A DNA stretch of 64,000 bases from Cyathus striatus (taxonomy: Eukaryota; Basidiomycota; Agaricomycetes; Agaricales; Nidulariaceae). The stretch covers positions 2,852,001 to 2,916,000 of the forward strand of contig JAOVFP010000007.1 in assembly GCA_025738555.1 (NCBI GenBank), given 5' to 3'. Both the position numbers and the translations under genes were made by a program. Positions 47,494-58,956 of the stretch are shown in pieces. Each line of letters begins with the position of its first letter. The first letter of the stretch is position 1. The notes under the pieces were generated by a model that had not been told where the DNA came from, did no database searches, and saw only the letters and a list, made by a program, of their open reading frames with translations.

Positions 47494-50400
47494 TATGGAA
47501 ACCCGGAGCACCACACTCAGAAGCATCAAAATATTTCGTGCTCTGAGCAATGGCTGCTCGGCAGATCGCTTGTGCTTTCACTTAGATATCTGTGCTCTGG
47601 TAATGAAATTTGGTAGCCACTTGCCTCAGTGAGGTTTTTTACTAGGTGATTATGTAAGCATGGTCACAAGCATTGTTTCCTTTGTAGAAACAATGCTCGC
47701 GACCTGAGAGATAGACTATGAAGACCTGAATCACCATGCTCAGAGGCATCAAAATATTTTGTGCTCCAAGCATTGGCTTCTCAGCAGGTCACTTGTGCAT
47801 TTAGATATGTATGCTCAGGTCAAGATATTCAGTAGTGAGTTGGACAGAAATAAACCAAGGAAAGCTGGTAGTGCATAGGTCTTCTTATAGTTACACATTG
47901 TCATTGTAAGTATATAGCTACAAATTAACAGTGAGTTATGATTGGGAAGTAGTGTACATAGTTTATTTAGAATAAGTTAATAATAGTGCTGCAGACATTA
48001 ATACAGTGGCATGCAAAAAGAATGAGTGTGCCTATTTGTCAGAAGCAGCAAAAAGTAATCTGCTCTAAAATCTCAAATACTTGCTTAATATTTGTGTAAC
48101 TTTGTATATTTGTACTATATATGCATAAATTCTATTTACATGAGTTATATAGGTAAAAAGAAAAAGAAAATCAATGTCTGGTAATATACATGTGGTTGCC
48201 AAAAATGATGGTATCCATGCTTTTTCCCACCCAGAATGCGAGGTGTTCTCGCATTAATTAGCTTGTAGCACATTACTCCCTGTACGGACCAACTTCAAAT
48301 TTTGTATACATATTTGCTCCATTGTATTCTACTGGAATGTGAATTTACGAAATACTGAACATATTTAATGCTGTGATATACACAATCTAATTCACCAACT
48401 ATGTTTGTATCATACAATTTACTAAGTAGACTACAGGAGTTGTCATTGATGATATATCTACATGAGATTTCGGATATATGATGTGCTATATATATAGTAT
48501 AAGATATTAAAATATTAAAAGATAAAGGTAACTGTATACCGAGATATAATGATATTTATGTGAGACATCCTATTTGTCAGACCTGAGTGAATTAGAAATC
48601 AAATGTTTAGTCATTATATGGACCGCTATATCTCTATAGAAATTCTGAATATACATATAATTTATACTTCAAAATAGTCCTGTACAGACAGTATGATATT
48701 TACTCAGATATAGGAAGATATCTACTGGCAAGAGATGAAATACAGATGTCAGCTATGTGTGATCCAACTTATCACTCTCATTTTCGGTGCAATAATGAAG
48801 CAATTGCTAAGTAGTGTGGAGGTTATGTTATTTGATATACAGGTAAAATCTCAGAGAACTTTAAAACAATTCCATAGCTCCTAAAATGTTCTGCTTGTCA
48901 ATGAATAATTTCCCTGAATAAAATGCAGCCTCACACAAAGATAGCTTATACCACACTGCCAAGATACTAAGTACCTCCCTAATTTTTCATGCACATACAT
49001 TACACTATATAGAATACATAACCAAATTTATGAGACATTCAGAGCTGTGTGTAATGTGTTACAGCTCAAACAATGCAAGAAACCATTCCAATTATGTTGT
49101 GGGAATTGTTGTTGTTTGCCATCACTTTTGGAAACCACAAGTATATATTCAATATACCAAAAATGCGAAGATAACCCCAATGAACCACATTTTTGGCAGC
49201 TGAATTTACTAGATAATACCACAATATGAATATGGATATTTAGCGATGTATCTATACTTGTTTTATGTTAAGTTATGTGAGGAAACAATAAAAATTGGGT
49301 ACAGGAGAACCCAAACAATTTGAGGGTATGAAAAGCATATGTTTTATTGTTTAAGCTATATCTTCCTAACCAAGCCAGGTAAGCACATACTTAAACTTGC
49401 ATAATACTTTTAGAATGTAATAATATAGATGAGCAAAGAATTGTATTGTACAGTTAAGATATAAGCTTGCTAGATGTAAAAGTATATATGCAAAATATGT
49501 AAAACAGCATGAATTTGTGTCAGACATTCCACAATAAATAGCCGGAATTACATCCACATACTATTGGTAAATATAGGCATCTGCAGTTAAAATTTATACT
49601 AAAAATATTATAAGCAGTGAGTGTCTAGTTACTGAGATAATATCCAATGAAGTTCGAAAATTTGGCTTGAAATACAAAAAAGAAAGCATTTTTGGGCCAA
49701 ATTCTCAAACTTCATGGGACATTATCTCAGCATCTAGACTCTCACTGCTTACAATATTTTTAGTATACATTTTAACTGTAGATGTCTATATCTACCAATA
49801 GTATGAAGGTGTAATTCGAAGTATTTCTTGTAGAATTTCTAACACAAATTCATGCTGTTTTACATATTTTGCTTATATTCTTTTACATCTAGTAAGCCTA
49901 TATCTTGTCTGTTCAATACAATTATTTGCTCATCTATAGTACTACATCCTAAAGTGCTATGTAGGTTTAAATATGTATATACCTGGCTTGGTTAGGAAGA
50001 TACAGCTTGAATAATAAAACATATGCTTTTATACCCTCAAATTGTTTGGGTTCTCCTGCACCCAGATTTCATTGTTTCCACACATAATTTAATGTAGAAC
50101 AAGTATAGATACCTCTTTATATATCCATATTCAGATTGTGGTATTATCAAGTAAATTGATCTGCCAAAATTATGGTTAATTGGGGTTAATTTTCGCATTT
50201 TTGGTATATTTGATATATATACCACCAGACATTGAATTTTCCAATTTTTTACCTTTATAACTAATGTAAATAGAATTTATGCATATGTAGTACAATTATC
50301 TAAAATTACATGAAAATTGAGCAAGTATGTGAGATTTTAGAGCACTTGCCCCCAGAGGATACTAAACCTGACTTTAAAAAAGAAGGTGCAGCCTATCACT

Positions 50401-50613
50401 TAGGTCACGAGCGTCGTTTCTACGAAGGAAACGACGCTTGTGACCATGCTTACATAATCACATAGTAAAAAACCTTACCGAGGCGAGTGGCTACCGAATT
50501 TCATTACCGGAGCACAGATATCTAAGTGAAGTCACAAGCGATCTGCTGAGCAGCCGTTGCTTGGAGCACGAAATATTTTGATGCTTCTGAGCGTGGTGCT
50601 CTGGGTTTCCATA
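47494..50613. mobile_element. 3.12-kb foldback element, TATGGAAA family (inner)
   Basis: Left end TATGGAAACCCGGAGCACCA, right end its inverse, flanked by the 6-bp duplication CAATCA (47488-47493 and 50614-50619). Almost the whole element is a palindrome centred near 49679: 49140-49678 pairs with 49680-50222, 48065-48190 with 50220-50345, and 47494-47700 with 50392-50613. The left arm is interrupted by two insertions, about 47705-48060 and 48190-49130; the first begins with another, degenerate copy of the terminus (TATGAAGACCTGAATCACCA). No coding gene. Confidence 0.8.
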
Positions 50614-51483
50614 CAATCAAGCCTGAGTCACTTATCAGCGCAAACCATTCAATTTACTTTGATGTATGATGGGAAACTCATGGCAATATGCAGTGTTGAA
50701 GCAACTATTTCAATTACTTATTTTAGAGCACTGCGTTACCTTTCAATATCTCACATTGAATTCTTGTCACTTGGCAGGCTGTCAAGGGGATAAATCCGCT
50801 GTGAATAATTATATAAATCAATATAAGACAGACTGCATTATGTCAGGTAACAATTCATTATTAACACCTCTCATAACATGTAACGTACATCACTTCGCGA
50901 TGCACATTAAAGGGCAAGCTTGACGAATCCTAGTTTTTTTGTTATTTTCTTTTTATACGTAATAATAAGTTTACTTGCTAGATACTCATTTAGGAGTTGC
51001 TGATGCTTGGATCAGCAGAAACCTCACTCGAATAAGAAATTTACTTTCATATTTCTTGTTAGGAGACAGAACCCTTTTTATTGATTGCCTGTGCATTATT
51101 TTATTTATTTACCTTTGTTCTAATTATACTACCTTCATTATAATATTTTTCCTTTGTTTTACTGGCTGCAACTAGCTGTTACAGTGTTTCCACAGTTATG
51201 CATTCATTTTAATAGCTCCCACCTTATTCTAATTATTCAACTGCGAGAAAATCAAGAATAAATGTATGGGAACACTTTAAGTATGGGAGTTATATATGTG
51301 ACAGTTGCCTAATAAGTATCCAATAAATAGCATTTGAAGTGGCTGTGGAAAAGTACATAAAATAATTTAAAGTAATTTTATATCCAGGCTATTTAAATGA
51401 GCAGAGATATTTTAATGATGAGAATGTGTGTAATTTATGTGAGGTTTGATACAGTAACATTTTGTGAAATTGTGTTTCATGCA

Positions 51484-51785
51484 CGGTGCGCGACAATTCG
51501 AAAAGAGGTAGGTGCTGACTAATGCACCGCGCATGCAGAGCCACTATGCATTTTGGGTCCCCAGAGCTGCTGACAAACGTTCCACGCATGCACAGCCACT
51601 ACGCATTTTGGATCCCCAGAGCTGCTGACTAACGCACCGCGCATGCACAGCCACTACGCATTTTGGGTCTCCAGAGCTGCTGACTAATGTTCCGCGCATG
51701 CACAGCCACTACGCATTTTGGATCCCCAGAGCTGCTGACTAACAAAATTCCGTGCATGCACAGCCACTATGCATTTTGGATCACT
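51484..51785 (+). repeat. 55-bp minisatellite
   Basis: About five head-to-tail units beginning GCATGCACAGCCACTACGCA and containing GATCCCCAGAGCTGCTGACT, varying by 0-3 bp in length near the unit joint (ACGCACCGC, ATGTTCCGC, ACAAAATTCCGT). Inside the outer TATGGAAA element. Confidence 0.9.
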
Positions 51786-52219
51786 AACGCAAACAAATAG
51801 GGAGAGCAAGCTCTCCCAATAATAAGAGCCATCTTCCACTCATATGGGCCGGACATAATTTATTTGAACTTGAGGCAAGCCGAAGGACATTATAACATAA
51901 TGGTAACAAGTATTTGGTTAATTAATATGAGCACCGCCTAGTACCGCTTACATCGTCGGTCCATCTCATAGTCCACAAATAATTATATCGGAGCTAATAT
52001 AGGTATATTACTCTATTTTACAGTAACGAATTAAATAATTGCTGAGTACACATAATTACCACTGTACCGGACGACCATGCTTCAGTTAGTAAGCGCTCAG
52101 TCTCGCTTAAGTGAGATTCTGAAACCGAGGTTGTAATATCTAACCGAGAAGCCGCAGTGCCGCACACCGGAGCTCAATTATATTTGATGCGTTTGAGCGT
52201 GGTCGTTAGGCTTTCCATA

Positions 52220-52225
52220 GTTACA
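52220..52225 (+). repeat. Target-site duplication of the outer element, right
   Basis: GTTACA, the copy of 45654-45659. Confidence 0.8.
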
Positions 52226-52840
52226 TTGGTAAAGAATCATTGACAATATCTGGACTAGTGGTTATGGATATGCACTTTTAACCGTCACGTTTCTTTTTAA
52301 AATATTTTTGCGTGATTTTCGGCAGTTGGTCGTTCGTGAAGATGTCTGGGATTATTTGGGTACATGCAGCACGTATCGTGCTTTTCACACTTTTCCATCT
52401 TATCCGGTACGATACAAGGCAGGGCTTGACCTGATATAGCTACCAGATCTACAACGTGGTTGTTTGCACTGAAGGCTGGAGTTTTACTGTCTGATGTTTG
52501 GCAAGTTTTGGTTTGTTAGAGTAGTTTGTGTACTTCTCCGTTCCACCAGACACTATAAATGCCAGCCTTTATGTCATTTGCAGTAATTAGTGCTGGAGGG
52601 TGAAGTACTAGCGACAGTAATTGCAATGAAGCATGGTGCAAGTCACTTAGTCAACACATAGTTTGTATAGTGACAGAATTGGTTCGCAAATAAGCACTGT
52701 GCAGGTATGTCGTGGTATGAGTGCAGTTTTGATGAGTGCTATTTGTATTACTGTAATATATTTGTCTTTCTTTACTCATTGAAAGTGCTGTTATCACTCT
52801 TCCTCGTGTATAAAGATGACATTGTGATAGTGCATGTGTG
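52226..52840. other. Flank that once adjoined the NACHT gene
   Basis: If the outer element is removed, the minus strand here runs directly into the NACHT frame and stays open across the junction for about 10 codons back to an AG splice acceptor (CCACTAGTCCAG, near 52250). This is therefore probably the 5' side of that gene. I could not recognise further exons. Confidence 0.35.
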
Positions 52841-54720
52841 TGGGGATGATTGTTACTGATCTTCATTCATGCGTCGTCAATTCCTTGGATGATAGCCGAA
52901 CCACCATGTTCTCACAGATTTGTGTGTGCTATTGGTTCATACGAATATATAAGCTTGTGGAGTTTATTCTGTCTTATCTCCATATTTGCCACTTGGATAG
53001 AGTATAGATTGGGTCTAATTATATCATCATATGTAACAATGTACTGCAATGAATGTCAGGTGCCAGTGAAGTGATTACATTGACAAATAGCTATCTTATA
53101 ATGTCATATGCTATTTCTTTTACATGCTCTCAGTTATGAGCTATTTCCATAGTACTTACAAAATAAGTTAATAATTTACTCTAGAGGTGAGATAGCACAG
53201 TTACTTTACTGCACTTGAGACTTTGAGTTTATAAGTGCAAGATCAAACCTCATTGTGAAAGAGCATGTTAATTTTTGGTGTAGTTTTGAGAAGTATTACT
53301 TGATACTTCGGTGTATATGAATATTATATTAGTAAGATGATCCAAATGTTTTTTCTTTCACATTTACTTTCACATTTGCTATCAGCATAGTACTTACAAG
53401 GTAAGTTAATTATTTATGCCAGAGGTGAGATAGCAGAGTTACTTTGCTGCACCTGAGACTTTGAGTTTATAAGTGCAAGATCAAACCTCATTCGAAACCG
53501 TTATTGGATTTTTTTGGTATAGGTTTGACTCTACATTTTGGTGTTCATGAATATCATGTTAGCAAGGTTATACCAAGTCAGATGGTGAAGTAGTCATATG
53601 GGCAACTTGACATCTTGTATTGTAAAGAACAATTAGTATTACATTAGTGTCACTTTTGTTCTATTGACGATATCATCATGATACTTACACGGTAAGTCAG
53701 CGATGTGAGGTAGCAGAGCTAGATTGCTGCGCTTGAGACTTTGAGTTTATAAGTGCAAGATCAAGCCTCACTCCAAAAGTCTGTAGTATACTTTGGTATA
53801 GGTTTGACTCCACATTTTAGTGTATATGAAATCATGTTAGCAAGGTTATACCAAGTCAGATGGTGAAGTGGTCATATGGACAACTTGTCATCTTGCATTA
53901 TATAGAACGATTACTATATCAGTGACACTTTTGTTCTATTTTTTTGGCATTAATAATATCATCATGGTGCTTACAAGGTAAGTTAATAATGTACAAAGAG
54001 GTGAGGTAGCAGAGCTAGTTTGCTGCCCTTGAGACTTTGAGTTTGGAAGTGCAAGATCGAACCTCATTATCGTTCGTAGCTTTTATCTTTTTGTATAGGT
54101 TTGACACCATACTTTGGTGCATATGTATATCGTGTTAGTAAAGTTATACTAAGTCTGATGGTGAAGTGGTTATCTGACAACTTTCTATCTTATATGGATA
54201 TTAACCTCTAGTTCTGAAATCACTTTTGTTCTATTTTTTTTTGCATTGGAGATATTGACGTGGTACTTACAACTTAGGTTAGTGATTGGCAATAGAGGTG
54301 AGGTAGCAGAGCTGCTCTACTGTGTCTAGAGACTTTGCGGAACGAGCTTGAAATTATACTTAAGTGGAAGTTCGAACCTCATTATAACAAGTATCTCCGT
54401 TTTTTTTTGGCTTGGCAGGAGTGGGTTCAGAGGTGTTGAGGAGTATATATCAAAGCATAAATTTATTTTATATTACGTTACACGATGTGGTTATCACATT
54501 TTCTGGTGCATATCGCGATATCAAAAATATATGCGGGGATGATTGTTACTGATCTTCGTTCACGCGTTGTCAGTTCCTTAGATGATAGCCGGACCACCGT
54601 GTTCTCACAGGTTCGTGCGTGCTATTGGTTCGTACGAATATAAGCCTGTGGAGTTTATTCCTTCTTATCTCCATACTTGGATACAATATAGATCAAGTCT
54701 AAGTATATCTTCACAGCGTT
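52840..54720 (+). repeat. tRNA-related repeat array, segment 4
   Basis: Cores near 53184, 53421, 53712, 54000 and 54297. The 54297-54383 copy keeps box B (GTTCGAACCTC) and more CpG than segments 1-3 (for example GGTTCGTGCGTGCTATTGG near 54610). It leads directly into the CHS7 promoter region. Confidence 0.7.
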
Positions 54721-55305
54721 CGATATCGTATCGTCGTTAATACTATCCTCAATACCGAATCTCCAATCCTCATGCATTCACGTACTGAATTCTAATCTCA
54801 CCACGCCTCACAAACCCCCTATCCACGCGGACACAAACTTTACTTTGATCCCGACAAATAGCCGATAGACGTCGTATGATGGCATGTTTGGCTAGGGCAC
54901 TGATGTGACCTTCCGATTCCGATTCCGATTCCGCGGGTTCGCGTTCACACAGGTTAGCAGAGCACACGTTGCCTGGGTTGCTTTGCTTTGAGCCTTCTTT
55001 TCTCCCTTTCCCTTTCTCCTTATCGTGCACTCCCGCTCCTGCGTTTTCGTTGACTCTGTGTCAGGATTGATTGTGCTGTTGTGTTGAATTGGATTTGAAT
55101 TAGGCTAGGCTGGGATTGGATTGGTATGTATTCATTTAGGTCCCGTGATGTGGTATTTAGGAGGTTGATTTTTCGTGTTTTTAGATCGGGTGCGCGAGCT
55201 CTCTTTCTTTCTTTCTCCCTCTTCTCTTCTCTCCTCTCTTCCTCGCTCTTCCTCCCTTCAGTTACGAAATCTCACGAATAAAAAAGAGAAAGAAAAGATA
55301 AAACG
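54721..55305 (+). promoter_or_regulatory. CHS7 upstream region
   Basis: Contains TTCCGA repeats (54911-54933), a GGCTAGG.T.GGATTGG phrase and a long CT tract (55200-55255), which often lies near fungal transcription starts, then A-rich sequence up to the ATG. All of this is duplicated at 39800-40424 upstream of the pseudogene. Confidence 0.45.
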
Positions 55306-58300
55306 ATGACTCAATTCGGCGACTTTGCACCTCTATGCCACGATACGCCTTCTTATCCATGGTGTAACCTATTCTATCGCCAGGTCTGTCTTCATCCTCC
55401 CTGCCCCTCCCCCTTACCATTCTCTAACCCTCCCCCCCCTCTCTCCACTCGCAAAAACAGCTCCTACACCTCTCACCAACAACCCTCCGCGGAAACGCAA
55501 CCTCCGACCCGGTGGGTATAAACCCTGAATGTGGAATCCCGCGGTTAGGACACGAAGGGAGCATTTCGAATGTAGCCAATATCGCTGCTTGTGGTGTTAG
55601 TGTTGCTGTTGTGCTTGGTTTGGTGTGGGCTAGTTCGAGGAGGAAAGCTGCTGTTGGTTCGTTTTCTTCCATTCGTTTCACGCCTTCTAGTACACCTCTC
55701 TCGTCTTCTCTTCCCCTCCTTAGAAGCATACTGATACCCCCAAAGGCCGACTAGAATTCATAATCCTCTTGTTAACGTACCTCCTCACCCTGCCATTGCA
55801 ACTACTCACGACTGGCTCATTCCTCGAACAAGGGTCCACTGCACTTGTCGTGCTCACGGCGATCCATGCAGGAGTGGTGGCAGCGTTCTTTTGGGGGCTG
55901 ATTGTCAATGCGGCGATGGCGACGCAGGTTGTTGAGGATGGGACGATGGCTAGTTTGGTCGTACGTATTTCATTCTTCGTTCTTTCGGTCCATTCTATTT
56001 TCTTTCTGTTTTCGTCTTTTCCCTTTCCTTTCATCTTGTTCCTTTCGTCTCGTTCCTCGCTCTCTGGATATTCTTGGGGACACATCTCCCCCTCCCATCT
56101 TCATCCCAGCGGACTGCGACAGCATAGCCCACTTTCATTCATGGGCGATATTCATGCTTGGCGTGATGTGATGGTGTGGTGTGGACATGCGCCTGCGCCG
56201 CGGCCGTGCGTATGATGGATGATGGATGGATGATGGAATGTGTGCGTGCGTAGATGTGCAGCGGAGCGATGGATGTACGCTATGCTCAGCTTTATTCGCT
56301 CTCTTTATTTCGTCTTCATCTTCGTCTTCCTATCCCTATCTCTTTCATCTTGGTCTTGGTCTCGGTCTTGGCCTCGAAATACGCAAGTTGGACTCTGCTT
56401 CGAGCGGGTGTAGTGCGGTTGGCTGTGTATCCACAGCGGGCTGCGCCGTAGTGGAGTGTGGTGTTCGGCCGTTGGTGGATGGGTTGATGGTAGGTGGGTT
56501 GACAGTGATCGCGGGCGGTAGATGATGCCTGCTTTGCGTTGCGTTGTCGCTACGGTTTGACTGGGGCTGGGGCTGTGGATGTGGATGTGCGTTTTGCAGG
56601 TGTGGGTGGGGATGTGGCTTGGATGGACGGTGGCTTGGATGGACAATGGCTTGGATGGACAATGGCTTGGATGGACAATGGCTTGGATGGACAGTGGCTT
56701 GGATGGACAGTGGCTTGGATGAACGTCTCTACGGAACGAGAAAGGCATGCGGCGGTGCCTGATCTGCAATTGGCCTTCGACACGCTTCGTTCTTTCTGGT
56801 GTAGGCTCCTTGTTCGCGCTGTGCAGAGGGGAAGACTCGGTGGTGTGATGCTTCGCCTTGTGAGATTATGATGCGCGAACTTGATTCGCTGCAGTGTGCA
56901 TCCTGCCCTCTCGTCGATAGTGGTACTTCCACTTCGCGCCCGGAGGACGTATCGTTCTTTGCCTGTCTTCTTCACTGCCTCTTTTCTGCGTGTGCCGCTC
57001 TCGTCACTTCGTGATTGGGAAGACGTACCCTTTCTCGTTTTTGCGTGTACGTGAGCTCGTGATTCACCACAGATATCTCTTGTGGAGTACTCGCCTTCGT
57101 CGTGGGACGTACCGTTCTTTTCCCGCCTGCTGCTGCTGCTTCTGTTCTCTTTTCTGCGTGCAGCGCAGTTTGGGCTATATGGAACGTACGTCTCTTGTGG
57201 AGCGTCGACCCCTGCCTGGTGGTAATTCCACTTCGTGACTGCGACGCACCTTCTCTTTCTCCCTATTTCACGCGCATCTGCTCGTGGTTGAAGATAGTGG
57301 TGCCTAGGGAGAAAAAGGCCGCTATGTCGTCGTCGGCTTTGTCAGGCAGGGCTCTGTGTGCCGGATATGACGTCGTTTGCCGTGGGGGTGGGCTGGGTGT
57401 AGTCTATGGCGGCGCGCGTGTGCCCTCGGTTGTTGTGGGTCATGGCTTGAGGGAAAAGTCGGGGTGATGCGGCGCCGGAGATGGTGTTTGTCGTGTCTTA
57501 CGGTGTTGCTGTTGGGGTGTTTCGTCGCGTCATGGATAGTGGTGGTTGAAGGAGCGTGATCTATGCCGGAAGCCGTGCTTGGCTAGAAGCGTCATTGCAG
57601 GGGCATTATGTTCGTTCCCGCCTCGCCGTGTGTAGCGAGCGTACATGATCAATGTGTGTCGTGCTTCCGGTGGATGTTGCGCTTCTTTTGCTAGCTGTGG
57701 ACGTTCGTCGTGTACCGGGTGGTCTGCTACTTGTATCCGAGCTTTCTCTCCCTTTCCTCTTTCATTTTTCTTTCGTTCTTCTGTTTCATCTTCTTCTCAT
57801 CTTCCTTTCTTCTCTCCTCCTTCCCTCCCTCCCTCCATACACACCTTACTAACATCCTATTTCAGCCATACGCACTCCTCTCCCTCCTCCTCTTCGGCGG
57901 GACAACATACATCTCGCTCGACGTTGCACTAGGCATCACTGAGACTCTCGGTGGATTATCTAATCCCCCCTCGAGGCTGAAGAGTATCCCGTTGTTTGTG
58001 TTGTTGAATATTTGGCCTGCTGCGTGCGTTTTTCTCTTTGCCTTCTCCCCGTTGGCTGGTTTTTGCACGTTCTATGCTATGCCTCTTTGTACACCTTCAC
58101 CTTTCTCATCCTTCCTTTTTCCGTTCTACCTTTGCCCCTTCTTACAGTGTAACGAACACGCACTGATGCCCTATACAGAACAGCAGTAGTTTTCCTCCTG
58201 CTAATGACCTTTATCGTCCTCAAGGTGCTCAATGAGACGAGACCGATGTGGTACTATGTCCTGTCGGCTGCGCTGTTTGTTCTGGCGCAGTTGGCGTGGT

Positions 58301-58956
58301 TTTTGTTGGGAAAAGTTGTGTGTCGGGTGAGTTTCTTTTTGTTTCGAGGGGGAGGGATAGGAAGGGAGTGAGATAAAGAGTATGAATACGCCACACTGCT
58401 GTTATCTGTTCCATGGAATGAACTGTGGGTCCTCAGGGGTCCCGTGATTCCATGGTCATCTTCCCCCGCTTTCCACTCTCCTTTCTTGTTCTCAGAAATC
58501 TTGATAAGGATATGAATGCTGATATGTTATGCATGCAGGGCTCGAATGAAAGAGTAGACGGCTCCTTTATCGCTACTATCCTTGAGACTGCATCTGTTTG
58601 TGCTTTGTACCTTGGGTGGAGGAGTATTACTGAAGGTGAGTTCTATTTGGTTTGTATGTGGGGGTGGGTAGCGGGGGTGGCTAGGCCGTTCCTCTGCCTT
58701 CTCTTTCAGAGGGGAGGTGGGGATTGGTGGTGGGGTATCACTGGTATAGGGGGAAGCTTCTCCCCCAGGTTATATGTCTGGCTACTGCGGAGATCGTGGC
58801 CGTTCATACCCTCCCTTTCTCCGCCAATTCCCATTCCCCATTCTGCCCCATCTGTTCCGCCAAACACGAAGCTAACAAATCTCCTTACTAGAATCCTGGG
58901 ACGACGCCCCATACCCAACGGGTTACGCCCAGCCTTACGTCGTGTATGGGCGGTAA
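55306..58956 (+). CDS. CHS7: Chitin synthase export chaperone (Chs7 family)
   Basis: A multi-pass ER membrane protein needed for chitin synthase to leave the ER. Seven exons (55306-55383, 55461-55656, 55746-55960, 57866-58023, 58179-58326, 58539-58635, 58892-58956) give 318 residues, with all phases closing. The N-terminus is MTQFGDFAPLCHDTPSYPWC, followed by GINPECGIPRLGHEGSISNV. Hydrophobic helices include VANIAACGVSVAVVLGLVWA, LLLTYLLTLPLQLLTTGSF, TAIHAGVVAAFFWGLIVNAA, YALLSLLLFGGTTYISLDVA, AAVVFLLLMTFIVLKVLNE-type segments and WYYVLSAALFVLAQLAWFLL. A hydrophilic tail ESWDDAPYPTGYAQPYVVYG ends the protein. The order and conserved GTMASLV and GITETLGGLSNPP match the family. The third intron is 1905 bp, far beyond its neighbours (77-256 bp). 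A broken copy lies at 40425. It converges on the ferroxidase gene, 555 bp away. Confidence 0.93.
56615..56725 (+). repeat. 16-bp minisatellite in CHS7 intron 3
   Basis: About seven units of TGGCTTGGATGGACAA with ACGG/ACAG variants, ending GGATGAACG. The corresponding place in the pseudogene intron (about 41505-41520) has a single TTGGATGGATG unit, so expansion happened in this copy or the array was lost there. Confidence 0.9.
56880..57250 (+). repeat. Degenerate roughly 100-bp repeats in CHS7 intron 3
   Basis: Phrases like GTGGTACTTCCACTTCG, CGTACCGTTCTTT and CTCTTTTCTGCGTG recur three times with substitutions and length changes. Matching phrases occur at 42130-42400 in the duplicate. Confidence 0.6.

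Larger units (their letters stand above)
45660..52219. mobile_element. 6.56-kb inverted-repeat element, TATGGAAA family (outer)
   Basis: Left end TATGGAAAGTCTAACAACCA, right end the inverse of TATGGAAAGCCTAACGACCA. Inverted repeats extend about 275 bp (45660-45935 against 51945-52219) with mostly C/T and G/A differences. It is flanked by the 6-bp duplication GTTACA. The interior holds a second element of the same family (47494-50613), a broken gene fragment (46360-46963) and a 55-bp minisatellite. No transposase is recognisable. Long inverted repeats with a 6-bp duplication do not match hAT (8), CACTA (3), Mutator (9) or Tc1 (TA), so I leave the superfamily open. Confidence 0.8.

Noticed and set aside
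49047..50225. Short frames near 49.0-50.2 kb read as paired genes on opposite strands
   Set aside because: They are the same sequence seen twice because the inner element is palindromic.
56305..56975. Overlapping His/Pro- and Trp-rich frames of 100-154 codons
   Set aside because: They lie inside CHS7 intron 3 and derive from the 16-bp minisatellite and its flanks.
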